In this document: one piece after another, positions 34,183-46,161 of the stretch
Numbering within the stretch: the first letter of the stretch is position 1
How the letters are laid out: every line of letters begins with the position of its first letter
Assembly: GCF_008932115.1 (NCBI RefSeq)
Contig: NZ_CP044543.1
Coordinates: forward strand, 2,982,501-3,046,500
DNA length: 64,000 nucleotides
Reading direction: 5' to 3'
Source of the DNA: Bradyrhizobium betae
Lineage (GTDB): Bacteria; Pseudomonadota; Alphaproteobacteria; Rhizobiales; Xanthobacteraceae
Position numbers and translations under genes: made by a program
The notes under the pieces: generated by a model
Databases searched by the model: none
What the model was told of the DNA's origin: nothing
The model's input: only the letters and a program-made list of their open reading frames with translations

Positions 34183-34839
34183 TTACGCGCTCACGCCCGC
34201 GCCGATCGGGCAGGACACGCCGGTGCCGCCGAGCCCGCAATAGCCGGCGGGATTCTTCGCCAGATATTGCTGGTGGTAGTCCTCGGCGAAATAGAATTCG
34301 GCGGCGGGCGCGATCTCGGTGGTGATGGTGCCGAGACCCTTGGCGGCAAGCGCCTTCTGGTAGAGCGCCCTGGATTCGTCGGCCGCTTTCTTCTGCGCAT
34401 CGGAATGCGTGTAGATCGCGCTTCGGTATTGCGTGCCGACGTCGTTGCCCTGGCGCATGCCCTGCGTCGGGTTGTGGCTCTCCCAGAAGGTCTTCAGCAA
34501 TCTCTCGTAGGAGATCTTCTTCGGATCGAACACGACCAGCACCACTTCGGTGTGGCCGGTGCGCCCCGAGCAGGTCTCTTCGTAGGTCGGGTTCGGCGTG
34601 TGGCCGCCGGCATAGCCGACGGCGGTCGTGTAGATGCCGTCGCCGAGCTCCCAGAACTTTCGCTCGGCGCCCCAGAAGCAGCCAAGCCCGAACACGGCCT
34701 GCTCGAGGCCGGCGGGATAAGGCGGCTGCAACTTGCTGCCGTTGACGAAATGGGTGGTCGCGGTCGGAATGGCTTGCGCACGGCCCGGCAGCGCTTCAGT
34801 TGCGCTCGGCAATGCGGTGGTCTTGCGCATGAACAGCAT
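34183..34839 (-). CDS. msrA: Peptide methionine (S)-S-oxide reductase
   Basis: 218 residues from ATG 34839, with GGAGGC upstream. '[18 protein letters not shown]' holds the catalytic Cys; '[24 protein letters not shown]' and '[10 protein letters not shown]' are MsrA signatures; C-terminal '[12 protein letters not shown]' supplies resolving cysteines. It repairs oxidised methionine. No export signal is visible, so it is cytoplasmic. Confidence 0.97.
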   Translation of the reverse strand: MLFMRKTTALPSATEALPGRAQAIPTATTHFVNGSKLQPPYPAGLEQAVFGLGCFWGAERKFWELGDGIYTTAVGYAGGHTPNPTYEETCSGRTGHTEVVLVVFDPKKISYERLLKTFWESHNPTQGMRQGNDVGTQYRSAIYTHSDAQKKAADESRALYQKALAAKGLGTITTEIAPAAEFYFAEDYHQQYLAKNPAGYCGLGGTGVSCPIGAGVSA

Positions 34840-34986
34840 GATTGGCCTCCGCAACGAGCTGTCCGTCGCTCGAGCCAATTCAATAAGAAGGGCTCAGGCG
34901 CGTGCTCGCGATCAAGTGGGAATATAGGCATTTACGTCAGCAGCGGCAGCCCTGTTACGCCGCCGCCGGCGCGAAAGCTCAGTCGC

Positions 34987-35056
34987 GGAAATTGAAAGTT
35001 CAATCCCGGCGGGAATTGAAGATCAATCCCGGTGGGAATTGAGGATCAATCCCGGG
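34987..35056. repeat. Three tandem 23-24 bp repeats with internal dyads
   Basis: Copies at 34987-35010, 35011-35033 and 35034-35056, consensus GGGAATTGAaGaTCAATCCCGG. Each holds a small inverted repeat ATTGA-N3/4-TCAAT. They lie about 150-215 bases upstream of msrA, and the last copy includes the stop codon of the preceding gene. They could be repeated protein-binding sites. Confidence 0.75.
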
Positions 35057-35363
35057 AATAGCCGATCAGCGGCTTGCGCGGGCGGAAGAGGATCATCAGG
35101 AGGATGCCCAGAATGCCGAGGACGGCGAAGACCGGCTGATCCAGCACCAGGCGGATCACCGAGGTCCAGAGCCAGGGCGCCTTGGCCTCGACCCAGGCGC
35201 GGAACGCCGTCTGGCTGGCCTGATTGATGTCGTTCCAGAACTGGCCGAACCGGGTAAACCGCAGGGTCTGGTCGGCCACCCAGCGGGCGCCGTCATAGAC
35301 CATGAAGATGAAACCGCCGGCGAGCAGCAAAAGCCCAATCAGTCGGAAAAAGCCGCGGATCAT
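35046..35363 (-). CDS. Small two-helix membrane protein
   Basis: 105 residues. Hydrophobic segments 'LIGLLLLAGGFIFMVYDGA' and 'PVFAVLGILGILLMILF' flank a soluble loop of about 50 residues. The C-terminus 'RPRKPLIGYSRD' is basic. No known family; similar small membrane proteins are common in Bradyrhizobium-type genomes. Its 3' end lies within the tandem repeats upstream of msrA. Confidence 0.72.
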   Translation of the reverse strand: MIRGFFRLIGLLLLAGGFIFMVYDGARWVADQTLRFTRFGQFWNDINQASQTAFRAWVEAKAPWLWTSVIRLVLDQPVFAVLGILGILLMILFRPRKPLIGYSRD

Positions 35364-35505
35364 GCCTCACCCCAATTGGTCGTCCGATCGGACGACCCGT
35401 CAGACCCCGCCAGCCAATAACCGGGAGACGGCAGAAATTCAACCTCTTCAGGGCTTTACGGCACGCCCCTCGGCGTCCAAGGCCCGTTTCCAGGTCGGGA
35501 AAGCG

Positions 35506-35534
35506 TTGACGGTGCCGCAGACCCTCTCTATAAG
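35506..35534 (+). promoter_or_regulatory. Sigma-70 promoter of rpsT
   Basis: TTGACG (35506-35511), a 17-base spacer and TATAAG (35529-35534). It implies a leader of about 220 bases before rpsT. The leader has no open frame and no clear terminator; S20 synthesis is controlled post-transcriptionally in some bacteria. Confidence 0.7.
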
Positions 35535-35764
35535 GGCGCCAACTGGCGGTGGGCGCAATCCTGCCGCCGCTGTTCTTTGAGCAGTTGCAGGCGCCTTGAG
35601 CTTATTGGCTCTTTGGAGCCTCAGAGACGGCCCGCAAGGCTGTCGCTCATGTTCCGGGAACAGCCCAGCAATCGAACACCCTAAATCCGAGCGTCGATCA
35701 AGCGGTCAAGCAACCGGCGCTACCCGAACAAGACGCGACCGGTACCGCAAAGGATATAGAGACC

Positions 35765-36031
35765 ATGGCCAATACTACCTCCGCCAAGAAAGCGACGCGC
35801 AAGATCGCCCGCCGCACTGCCGTCAACAAGTCGCGCCGCACCCAGATGCGCGGCGTCGTGCGCACTGTCGAAGAAGCCATCAAGACCGGCGATCGCGCCG
35901 CCGCGACCCAGGCGCTGGCGAATGCCGAGCCGGCTCTGATGCGCGCCGCGCAGCGCAACATCATTCACAAGAACAACGCCAGCCGCAAAGTCTCGCGCCT
36001 CACCGCGCAGATCGCCAAGCTCGCGAAGTAA
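35765..36031 (+). CDS. rpsT: 30S ribosomal protein S20
   Basis: 88 residues, very basic, '[25 protein letters not shown]' and '[15 protein letters not shown]' typical of S20, which binds 16S rRNA. AAGGA lies 12 bases upstream. It has its own strong promoter and a terminator and lies on the dnaA-proximal side of the replication block, as in related alphaproteobacteria. Confidence 0.98.
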   Translation: MANTTSAKKATRKIARRTAVNKSRRTQMRGVVRTVEEAIKTGDRAAATQALANAEPALMRAAQRNIIHKNNASRKVSRLTAQIAKLAK

Positions 36032-36093
36032 CGTCGCGCCGTCCGGTCGGATCATCCGATCGGTTGAGCCCATTGAGCATCGCGCTCGTCAAT

Positions 36094-36118
36094 CAGCCCG
36101 GCTTCACGCCGGGCTTTT
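36094..36118 (+). terminator. rpsT terminator
   Basis: AGCCCGGC-TTCAC-GCCGGGCT followed by TTTTG: a classical intrinsic terminator about 60 bases after the rpsT stop. Confidence 0.93.
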
Positions 36119-36300
36119 TGTTGTCTGCCATATTCACGCAAGCAGTCACGCGACGCCCATCCTTCGGTCGGAAGATTTGCATCGTCCGCACTATGATGCG
36201 TTCCGTAATTTTACCTGCCGATTTTGTGCAACAGCGGAAACTCTCACCGCGCTGCAAGAAACCCTTGCGGGGCGGGGCTAACTCGCATTTGCGCGCGCAC

Positions 36301-36598
36301 GAGTCCTGCACACCGTTCGGGTTACCCTGTGAAACGAGACTCAAAAAACGATGTCTCGCTAACAACTTATCGACATAGCGCCGACAAGCATTTGGAAAAC
36401 TCGCCGGCGCGTCGCGCGCGTGACGCTTTTGTAAAAATTTTTTGGCGCTGGCGGAGAATTGTCACACGACGCGCGGCGCTTTCGAATCTGTGCACGGATT
36501 CAAACTCTTGCTCGCCAGCCTGTGCACAACTCCCGCGCGGCGTTAACGCTGGTCAAGTTTTTAGATCGGTCGAAGGTGAATCAATTCCGTTGCGAGTC
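36301..36598. other. Candidate chromosomal origin (oriC) segment
   Basis: Six GANTC sites occur here (36301, 36338, 36484, 36497, 36578, 36594), far denser than expected in GC-rich DNA. DnaA-box-like sequences are TTATCGACA (36367-36375), TGTGCACGG (36489-36497) and TGTGCACAA (36521-36529), each close to the consensus or its complement. An A/T stretch with AAAAATTTTTT lies at about 36432. It sits between the rpsT terminator and dnaA. Strict TTATNCACA boxes are not present, so the call is tentative. Confidence 0.5.
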
Positions 36599-37261
36599 TT
36601 TCCGCATAGTGTATTCCTTAGGTCGTTCGCAGCGCCCACGATCTTGAGACCAGCGCGGTTTTAGAAACGGGGCGAGCGTGCAGATCGGCGGCGGTGTGCA
36701 CGTAGGCGGCGCTTCAACAAGCGATTGTCGGTTCAAAACCCATAGCAATGTGGGAACGGTAGCTCTTTGTCTGAATGTCTCCAATCGGGATTTCTCGATC
36801 TCGCTCGCACCAAGCGCAAATGAGAGATGTCACGAAGCTACCCCGACACGACTGATGGCGCAGCCGGGCGGACGAACAGTACAGACGGGCAGGGCATAAG
36901 CGACTTTGGTCGTGGTTGTCTTCAGGACACGCAGGACCTTGCCGTGAGCAATCACGGCAGGACGGGGAGGTATCATGTCTTACGGACTCAACGCGGTATT
37001 GAAACAAGTCTCATATTCCAACGATGCCGTTCTAAACCCGTCGGACACCCAGCCTCCCGCGTGTGACGGAGCGCCGAGTACGCGCTGACCTCGCGACCCC
37101 TCCATCTCTGACATCGCTGATCGGACGCGGCGTTTTCGCCGAACGGTCGTGCCATGCCTGACGATGGACTCGCTTTGAGGTCGCGCCGTTTCGGGTATCC
37201 CGGCAGGGACCCTGCATGGCGCTCACAACGCAACTTTATCTCTCAGTAGAAGTTTCAAACG
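36599..37261. other. Non-coding region before dnaA
   Basis: About 660 bases, part of the 1.2 kb gap between rpsT and dnaA. Short frames exist on both strands but none has a credible start or protein-like composition. It is likely to hold the dnaA promoter and leader; I could not identify a convincing hexamer pair. Confidence 0.45.
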
Positions 37262-38674
37262 ATGAACACATCGGAACAGGATCGCTGGTCACGCGTGAAG
37301 AGCCGGCTGCGCTCGAACGTTGGCGAAGACGTCTATACGAGCTGGTTTGCCCGCATGGATCTGGAAGGCGTGCAGGAGGAGAGCGTGCGGCTCTCGGTTC
37401 CGACGCGCTTCCTGAAGAGCTGGATTCAGGCTCATTATGCCGAGCGCGTGCTGTCGTGCTGGCAGGCCGAAATGCCGGAGGTGCACCGTATCGATCTCAC
37501 CGTTCGTACCGCGGTGCGTCCGGTCGCACAGCCGAAGGAGGCGCCCGCGCCGGTCGAGACGCGCCGCGCACCCGCCGCCGAGCTGCGCTCGACCGCGACC
37601 GCGCCGGTCTCCGCCAATCATGACGCGCTCGGCGGCTCGCCGCTCGATCCGCGCCTGACCTTCGCGAGCTTCGTCGTCGGCCGCTCCAACACACTGGCAC
37701 ATGCGGCGGCACGCCAGGTCGCCGAGGGCCGTCGCGGTGACCCGGTCATGTTCAACCCGCTCTACATCCATGCCGGCGTCGGCCTCGGCAAGACGCACCT
37801 GCTTCAGGCGGTGACCTGGGCCGGCAATTCCGGCAACGAGCGCAAGGTGCTGTATCTCACCGCGGAGAAATTCATGTACGGCTTCGTTGCCGCGCTGAAG
37901 ACGCAGACGGCGCTGGCCTTCAAGGAAGCGCTGCGCGGCATCGACGTGCTCGTCATCGACGATCTGCAGTTCCTGCAGGGCAAGTCGACGCAGGCCGAGT
38001 TCTGTCACACGCTGAACGCGCTGATCGACGCCGGCCGCCAGGTCGTGATCGCGGCCGACCGTCCGCCGTCCGATCTCGAAAGCCTCGACGATCGCGTGCG
38101 CTCGCGACTGGCCGGCGGTCTCGTGGTCGAGATGGGCTCGCTCGGCGAAGAGCTGCGGCACGGCATTCTCAAGTCGCGCGTTGCGGCGGCTCGCGCGCAT
38201 CATGCGACGTTCGAGGTGCCCGAGGAGGTGCTGACCTATCTGGCCCGCGCCATCACCCATAACGGCAGGGATCTGGAAGGCGCGATCAACCGCCTGCTGG
38301 CGCATTCGAAACTCAACAACCGGCCGGTGACGCTGGAGATGGCCGAGCACGAGGTGCGCGATCTGATCCGCCCGCAGGAGCCGAAGCGGATCAAGATCGA
38401 GGACATCCAGCGCGTGGTGGCGCGGCAGTATAATGTCAGCCGCTCCGACCTGTTGTCCTCGCGCCGCACCGCCAACGTGGTCCGTCCGCGCCAGGTGGCG
38501 ATGTACCTCGCCAAGACGCTGACCCTGCGTTCGCTCCCCGAGATCGGCCGCCGCTTCGGCGGGCGCGACCACACCACGGTGCTGCACGCCGTGCGCAAGA
38601 TCGAGGCACTGGTCTCCAAGGACACCGCGCTGTCAGACGAAGTCGAGGCGCTGAAGCGCCAGCTTCAGGAATAA
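37262..38674 (+). CDS. dnaA: Chromosomal replication initiator DnaA
   Basis: 470 residues. Domain I '[21 protein letters not shown]', a variable linker around 85-130, AAA+ domain with Walker A '[10 protein letters not shown]' and Walker B '[10 protein letters not shown]', and domain IV with the DnaA-box recognition signature '[16 protein letters not shown]'. It binds oriC and opens the duplex. The ribosome binding site is weak, a hint of translational control. It is followed by dnaN 266 bases later. Confidence 0.98.
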   Translation: MNTSEQDRWSRVKSRLRSNVGEDVYTSWFARMDLEGVQEESVRLSVPTRFLKSWIQAHYAERVLSCWQAEMPEVHRIDLTVRTAVRPVAQPKEAPAPVETRRAPAAELRSTATAPVSANHDALGGSPLDPRLTFASFVVGRSNTLAHAAARQVAEGRRGDPVMFNPLYIHAGVGLGKTHLLQAVTWAGNSGNERKVLYLTAEKFMYGFVAALKTQTALAFKEALRGIDVLVIDDLQFLQGKSTQAEFCHTLNALIDAGRQVVIAADRPPSDLESLDDRVRSRLAGGLVVEMGSLGEELRHGILKSRVAAARAHHATFEVPEEVLTYLARAITHNGRDLEGAINRLLAHSKLNNRPVTLEMAEHEVRDLIRPQEPKRIKIEDIQRVVARQYNVSRSDLLSSRRTANVVRPRQVAMYLAKTLTLRSLPEIGRRFGGRDHTTVLHAVRKIEALVSKDTALSDEVEALKRQLQE

Positions 38675-38698
38675 ACGCCTGGTGCTGCTGCCATTCTC

Positions 38699-38727
38699 CC
38701 GCCGCCCCGGCCATGCCTGGGCGGCGG
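38699..38727 (+). terminator. Hairpin after dnaA
   Basis: CCGCCGCCC and GGGCGGCGG form a perfect 9-bp stem 25 bases after the dnaA stop. There is no proper T-run, so it may attenuate, not end, transcription into dnaN. Confidence 0.45.
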
Positions 38728-38940
38728 TTCTCATTGGGGCGGTAAATCGTGGGAATCGTGCGGAACTGCCCCCCGATCCCTTGAATCCGGGGGCCATCCG
38801 AGCCACCTTGCGCGACCCTGACGGCTTTGGTCATATCGGTTGGATGATCCGGCTTTTCGGGGTCTTCGGTACCGTGGCGCGCGTCCCGCCGCCCGGCTTT
38901 TCCAAATTTGGGTTTTCTTGGGGATCGGGCGAGTAGTGCA

Positions 38941-40059
38941 ATGAAAGTTACGGTCGAGCGCGCGCAACTCCTGAAGTCGCTGGGTCATGTCCACCGCGTG
39001 GTCGAGCGCCGGAACACGATCCCGATCCTCGGCAACGTGCTGGTCCGCGCCGAGAACACGAAACTGTCGCTGAAGGCGACCGATCTCGACCTCGAGGTGA
39101 CGGAGACGCTGCCTGCGGAGACCGCGACCGCAGGCTCCACCACCGTGCCGGCGCACATGTTCTATGACATCGTGCGCAAGCTGCCCGATGGCTCGCAGAT
39201 CGTGCTGGAGGCCGACGGCGACCGCGCCGTGCTGGCGATCCGCGCCGGCCGCTCGCGCTTCACGCTGCAGACCCTGCCGGAGAATGATTTCCCGGATCTC
39301 GCCGCCGGCGACATGTCGCACTCGTTCAACCTCGCGGCCAAGGACGTCAAGCGGCTGATCGACCGCACCCAGTTCGCGATCTCGACGGAGGAGACGCGCT
39401 ACTATCTCAACGGCATCTATCTGCACGCCGCCGGCACCACGACGGCGGCAACCCTGCGCGGCGTCGCCACCGACGGCCACCGCCTCGCCCAGCTCGACCT
39501 GGTCCAGCCCAAGGGCGCCGAGGGCATGCCCGGCGTGATCGTGCCGCGCAAGACCGTCGGCGAGGTGCAGCGCCTGATCGAGGATGCCGAGGCCGAGGTC
39601 ACGATCGAGCTGTCGCAAGCCAAGATCCGCTTCACCATCGGCAATGTGGTGCTGACCTCGAAGCTGATCGACGGCACCTTCCCCGATTATGGCCGCGTCA
39701 TCCCGCAGGGCAACGACAAGGAGCTCGTCGTCGACAAGAAGGATTTCGAGAACGCGGTCGACCGCGTTTCCACGATCTCCAGCGAGCGCGGGCGGGCGGT
39801 GAAGCTGTCGCTGTCGCCGGGCAAGCTGGTGCTGTCGGTGACCAATCCGGATTCCGGCAGCGCCACCGAAGAGCTCGAGGTCGAATACGCCTCCGACGCC
39901 CTCGATATCGGCTTCAACTCCCGCTACCTGCTCGACATCGCCGCCCAGATCGAAGGCGACGTCGCCACGCTGAGGCTCGCCGACCCCGGCTCGCCCACAC
40001 TTGTGCAGGACCGCGACGACAAGAGCGCACTGTACGTGCTGATGCCGATGCGGGTGTGA
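38941..40059 (+). CDS. dnaN: DNA polymerase III beta sliding clamp
   Basis: 372 residues from ATG 38941. 'MKVTVERAQLLKSLGHVHRVVERRNTIPILGNVLV', the three-fold repeated clamp fold, and the C-terminal 'YVLMPMRV' are characteristic. It tethers polymerase III to DNA. It lies in the usual order dnaA-dnaN, but recF is separated from it by a repeat-flanked DUF559 gene. Confidence 0.98.
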   Translation: MKVTVERAQLLKSLGHVHRVVERRNTIPILGNVLVRAENTKLSLKATDLDLEVTETLPAETATAGSTTVPAHMFYDIVRKLPDGSQIVLEADGDRAVLAIRAGRSRFTLQTLPENDFPDLAAGDMSHSFNLAAKDVKRLIDRTQFAISTEETRYYLNGIYLHAAGTTTAATLRGVATDGHRLAQLDLVQPKGAEGMPGVIVPRKTVGEVQRLIEDAEAEVTIELSQAKIRFTIGNVVLTSKLIDGTFPDYGRVIPQGNDKELVVDKKDFENAVDRVSTISSERGRAVKLSLSPGKLVLSVTNPDSGSATEELEVEYASDALDIGFNSRYLLDIAAQIEGDVATLRLADPGSPTLVQDRDDKSALYVLMPMRV

Positions 40060-40100
40060 GGGGTGTTCCTCCTCTCGCGACACCAGCTATGTGGAGACAA

Positions 40101-40265
40101 CCCCTCACCCGGCTTCGCTGCGCGAAGCCACCCTCTCCCACAAGGGGAGAGGGTGAAGCTGCAGCTGTCCCTGTCGAAACAAGCGCGATGCACGTTGCTG
40201 AGCCCTCTCCCCTTGTGGGAGAGGGCATCTCCGCTGGCTAATACACACTCAGTCGGGTGAGGGGT
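40101..40265. repeat. CCCCTCACCC/CCCTCTCCC palindromic repeat pair, left of the DUF559 gene
   Basis: Contains CCCCTCACCCGGCTTCGCTG, CCCTCTCCCACAAGGGGAGAGGG, then the inverted copy CCCTCTCCCCTTGTGGGAGAGGG and CGGGTGAGGGG. It forms a large inverted repeat ending just where the DUF559 frame starts. Confidence 0.85.
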
Positions 40266-40267
40266 TC

Positions 40268-40633
40268 GTGCCGCAGGAGCCATCCCATCGGCCGGTCGCC
40301 AAGCGTCTCCGCCAATTTGCGAAGAACATGCGTCGTGAACCGACTGATGCGGAAGCGGCCATGTGGCGCCTGCTCAGGCACCGTCAACTCTCCGCCTTCA
40401 AGTTTCGCCGGCAAGTCCCGTTCAAGACCTATATTCTCGACTTCGTCTGCTTCGAGACGCATCTTGTCATCGAGATCGACGGAAGTCAGCACGCGGAAGC
40501 GCAACGTGATGCAATTCGGGACGCCGCGATTTCCGCGGAAGGTTTCTCGATAGCCCGATACTGGAACAACGACGTGCTGCAGCAGCCCGCTTCTGTATTG
40601 GAGGACATCCTTGCAAAGCTTGCCGGGCGGTAA
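40268..40633 (+). CDS. DUF559 endonuclease-like protein
   Basis: 121 residues from GTG 40268; an ATG at 40328 is an alternative. 'AKNMRREPTDAEAAMWRLLR', 'KFRRQVPFKTYILDFVCFETHLVIEIDGSQHAE' and 'GFSIARYWNNDVL' are DUF559 signatures. This is a Vsr/PD-(D/E)XK-like nuclease fold, with Asp of 'LDFVC' and Glu/Asp of 'IEIDGSQH' as likely metal ligands. It is inserted between dnaN and recF and bracketed by related palindromic repeats, suggesting that gene and repeats moved as a unit. The cellular role is unknown. Confidence 0.88.
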   Translation: MPQEPSHRPVAKRLRQFAKNMRREPTDAEAAMWRLLRHRQLSAFKFRRQVPFKTYILDFVCFETHLVIEIDGSQHAEAQRDAIRDAAISAEGFSIARYWNNDVLQQPASVLEDILAKLAGR

Positions 40634-40637
40634 CATA

Positions 40638-40695
40638 CCCCTCACCCGTCGCCTCACTTCGTGAGGCGCCACCCTCTCCCACAAGGGGAGAGGGG
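40638..40695. repeat. CCCCTCACCC palindromic repeat, right of the DUF559 gene
   Basis: CCCCTCACCCG, an internal GCGCCTCAC-type hairpin and CCCTCTCCCACAAGGGGAGAGG: the same family as the left-flanking copy and 47470-47614. Confidence 0.88.
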
Positions 40696-40721
40696 AAGAA
40701 TCGCGCCATAACGAACAGCTG

Positions 40722-41861
40722 ATGACCCCCTCCCGCATCCATCGCCTGACGCTGACGCATTTTCGCAATTACCGGGCGGCGGGGCTCGAGACGGCGGCTG
40801 ACATGGTGGCGCTGGTCGGGCCGAACGGGGCGGGCAAGACCAATTGCATCGAGGCGATCTCGTTCCTGTCGCCGGGCCGCGGCCTACGGCGCGCCACGCT
40901 GGAAGACGTCGCCGACAACCAGGGCGACGGCTCCTGGGCGGTCTCCGCGCAGGTCGAGGGCGCGCTGGGGCTGGCCACGCTCGGCACCGGCATCGATCCG
41001 CCGCGGGCAGATGCCGCAGTCAGCCGGCGCTGCCGCATCGACCGCGAGCCGGTCAATTCGGCGACAGCCTTCGGCGACCACATCCGCATGGTGTGGCTGA
41101 CGCCGGCGATGGACGGGCTGTTCATGGGCGCGGGCTCGGAGCGGCGGCGCTTCTTCGACCGCCTGGTGCTGGCCATCGACAACGAGCATTCCAGCCGCAT
41201 CAACGCGCTCGAGCGTTCGCTGCGCTCGCGCAACCGCCTGCTCGAGACGCGCAATTACGACGACCATTGGTGTGACGCGATCGAGCGCGAGACCGCGGAG
41301 CTTGCGGTCGCGGTCGCCGCGACCCGCGGCCAGACCGCGGCGCGGCTGACCGGCATGCTCAATACGCGCGCGCAGGCCTCGGCCTTTCCGTCGGCGCAGA
41401 TCGCGCTCGACGGCTGGATGGAGAACGCGCTGCTGACCGAGACCGCGACCTCGGTCGAGGACCGCTACCGCCAGATCCTGCGCGACAACCGCCCGCGCGA
41501 CGCCATCGCCGGCCGCACCACCGACGGCCCGCACCTCACCGACCTCCAGGTGATCTACGCACCCAAGAGCATGCCGGCGCGCGACGCCTCGACCGGCGAG
41601 CAGAAGGCGCTGCTGATCGGCCTCGTGCTGGCGCATGCGACGCTGGTCGCCGAGATGACCGGCATCGTGCCGCTGCTGCTGCTCGACGAGGTCGTTGCCC
41701 ATCTCGATCCGAACCGGCGCGCCGCGCTGTTCGACGAGCTGCGCAAGCTCGGCGCACAGGTGTGGCTGACGGGCGCGGACCCCGCCGCCTTCGCCGAGAT
41801 CGGCGCCGGAAGCGAGGTTTTTGACGTCGAGAGCGGACGGATGTCGAACCGCCGCCATTGA
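40722..41861 (+). CDS. recF: DNA replication and repair protein RecF
   Basis: 379 residues. 'IHRLTLTHFRNYRAAGLE', Walker A 'GPNGAGKTNCIEAISFLSPGRG', and the C-terminal 'LLLLDEVVAHLDPNRRAALFDEL' Walker B/signature identify the SMC-like ATPase RecF. It loads RecA at gaps with RecO and RecR. It follows the DUF559 insertion and precedes an unassigned secreted protein gene and gyrB. Confidence 0.97.
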   Translation: MTPSRIHRLTLTHFRNYRAAGLETAADMVALVGPNGAGKTNCIEAISFLSPGRGLRRATLEDVADNQGDGSWAVSAQVEGALGLATLGTGIDPPRADAAVSRRCRIDREPVNSATAFGDHIRMVWLTPAMDGLFMGAGSERRRFFDRLVLAIDNEHSSRINALERSLRSRNRLLETRNYDDHWCDAIERETAELAVAVAATRGQTAARLTGMLNTRAQASAFPSAQIALDGWMENALLTETATSVEDRYRQILRDNRPRDAIAGRTTDGPHLTDLQVIYAPKSMPARDASTGEQKALLIGLVLAHATLVAEMTGIVPLLLLDEVVAHLDPNRRAALFDELRKLGAQVWLTGADPAAFAEIGAGSEVFDVESGRMSNRRH

Positions 41862-41962
41862 ACCTGCCCCATTCTCCTCACGACTAGTTCCAGAGGCCGC
41901 GCGACGGTGTCGCAGCCGCTGGCCTCGCGATGAGATGACGCGCGATATCCCTGGAGAGTGAG

Positions 41963-42706
41963 ATGCGGACGGTAACGCCCGGGGCGCAAGCCTCGGCACG
42001 ATGGCTGGCGTTTGCGTGCGGGCTCGTATTTCTCGCGAGCTGCACGCTCACCGCCAGCGCGAGCGCGTGGGTGCCGCATCTGTCGGCGCTGTTTTCGGCC
42101 GAACTCACGCCGGATCCCGACGCCAAGCTGCCCGCGCCGACCCGCTACAGCTACAGGGGAATCCACACCACGGTGACGAGCGGCATCGAAGCGCCGCTGC
42201 GCACCAGGCTGGACGCCACCGTGCCCGCTGGAATCAGTGACGTGCTCGCCTTTTACCGCACCGAGCTCGGCAAGCTCGGCTGGCAGGAAAAGACCGATGG
42301 CGCGGTGATCGCCGCCGATCGCGTGCAGCTCGCCTTCGTCTCCCCGCTGGGGCCGGCGGCGCTGGAGCTGCACCGCAAGGACAACAGCACAATGGTCAAT
42401 CTCGTGCAGAAGAATGCCGATACGGCGACCAGGGCGAACGTCATGCCCGAGCCGGGCCAGGCCAAAGTGGTGTTCAGCAATATCGGCGAGACCGAAGCGG
42501 TGCTCACGATCCACGAGCGAACCATCCGGCGCGCGGGCGGCGCCAACGCGGTGGCGCTGGATCTGCCGCCCGGCCGATATTCCTACGAACTGAGCGTTCC
42601 CGGCCATGCGGTCACCACCAACATCCTCACCTTCGCTGCCGGCGACACCTGGGAGCTTACGGTCGGGCGCGACGGCGAGGCATGGTCACCGCTCCAGCTG
42701 TATTGA
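41963..42706 (+). CDS. Exported protein of unknown function between recF and gyrB
   Basis: 247 residues from ATG 41963. The N-terminus is hydrophobic with 'FLASC', a possible lipoprotein cleavage site, or a conventional signal ending 'TASASA'. The middle contains 'DVLAFYRTELGKLGWQEKTDGAV', a pattern seen in small periplasmic domains of unknown function; the C-terminal 80 residues look like a beta-sandwich ('VALDLPPGRYSYELSVPG'). Nothing in the replication neighbourhood explains its role. Confidence 0.7.
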   Translation: MRTVTPGAQASARWLAFACGLVFLASCTLTASASAWVPHLSALFSAELTPDPDAKLPAPTRYSYRGIHTTVTSGIEAPLRTRLDATVPAGISDVLAFYRTELGKLGWQEKTDGAVIAADRVQLAFVSPLGPAALELHRKDNSTMVNLVQKNADTATRANVMPEPGQAKVVFSNIGETEAVLTIHERTIRRAGGANAVALDLPPGRYSYELSVPGHAVTTNILTFAAGDTWELTVGRDGEAWSPLQLY

Positions 42707-42844
42707 ACCTGCGTCCCCGGAACCACCCGTCCGCCCCGCAAAATCCACGCCTCCGGGCGAGCCAAAACAGCCTAGCGAATCGCGCTTTTTGCAGCGCCCA
42801 AAAACGGCCTCCGAAAGCCTTGAAAACCGGCAAAAAACCCCTAT

Positions 42845-45401
<2,557 letters not shown>

Positions 45402-45420
45402 GACTCGCTGCTTCCGCAGC

Positions 45421-45486
45421 GTCATGGCCGGGCGTAGCCGTCCGAAGGACGGCGTCGCTTCGCTCGCCTACGTCCCGGCATGACGG
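45421..45486. repeat. Palindromic intergenic repeat
   Basis: GTCATGGCCGGGCGTAG at the left, CTACGTCCCGGCATGACG at the right, with GCCGTCC/GGACGGC inside. Confidence 0.82.
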
Positions 45487-45581
45487 CTAGACCGATCCCG
45501 GTATCGCTGAACCTCCCCTTCCGCCGTCGCGACGAACCGGCATGAACCCGCAGGCCAGATCCGGCCGGGAAGCGCCATGCC

Positions 45582-46049
45582 ATGTCCAGCTCGTCCGCGA
45601 CCATTTCCGCCGTGCCATCCCGCCGGCTCGGCATCATCGGCAGCATTGCAGGCATACTGGCCCTGATGGCGGCTGTGTTGCCGCATTGGGTCGTGCCGAT
45701 CGTGTTCCCGCCGCCGCCCGCTGATCAGGTCATCGTCGACACCGGGCACCGCATCAAGGACCGCGTGATCGCGCACGTGAAGGGCGTCGAGTATCAGGCC
45801 CCAAAGGTCGAGAAATCGGTCGGACGAAGCTGGAGCGAGACAGCATCAATCACAGCGGTCTCGCTCGGCCTCCTCGCCATCCTGTTATCGGTCCTCGCGC
45901 TGATCCTTCGGGAAGAACGGCTCCTGGCCGCCGTGGCCGCGACGCTCGGCACCGGCGCCATCGCGATCGAGATATCCTTCGTCGTGATCGGCGCGCTGAT
46001 CCTGATCGCAATCCTCTATGTGGTGGGGAACATCATCGGGCTGTTCTAG
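45582..46049 (+). CDS. Small membrane protein of unknown function
   Basis: 155 residues. Three hydrophobic segments: 'IGSIAGILALMAAVLPHWVVPIVF', 'ITAVSLGLLAILLSVLALIL' and 'FVVIGALILIAILYVVGNI'. A periplasmic loop of about 55 residues follows the first. No known family. It lies alone between a repeat and the MurA homologue. Confidence 0.7.
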   Translation: MSSSSATISAVPSRRLGIIGSIAGILALMAAVLPHWVVPIVFPPPPADQVIVDTGHRIKDRVIAHVKGVEYQAPKVEKSVGRSWSETASITAVSLGLLAILLSVLALILREERLLAAVAATLGTGAIAIEISFVVIGALILIAILYVVGNIIGLF

Positions 46050-46161
46050 GCTTCACCGGGCCTGACGGGCCGGCTTCGACGCGGCCAGCACAATTGCTAC
46101 CGCGCTCAAATCTCTGTAGTTTCCGCCCGAAACCGCCCACCAACAGGACAGCGAGAACCCC

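Noticed and set aside
34987-35056. Short CRISPR array
   Set aside because: The three units are contiguous with no spacers between them and no cas genes nearby; they are simple tandem repeats.
36678-37233. Small genes in the gap before dnaA
   Set aside because: Frames on both strands lack ribosome binding sites and protein-like composition; the region is better explained as origin/leader DNA.
40101-40695. Insertion sequence between dnaN and recF
   Set aside because: No transposase and no target duplication; the palindromes are widespread intergenic repeats, so I record it as repeat-flanked DUF559 instead.
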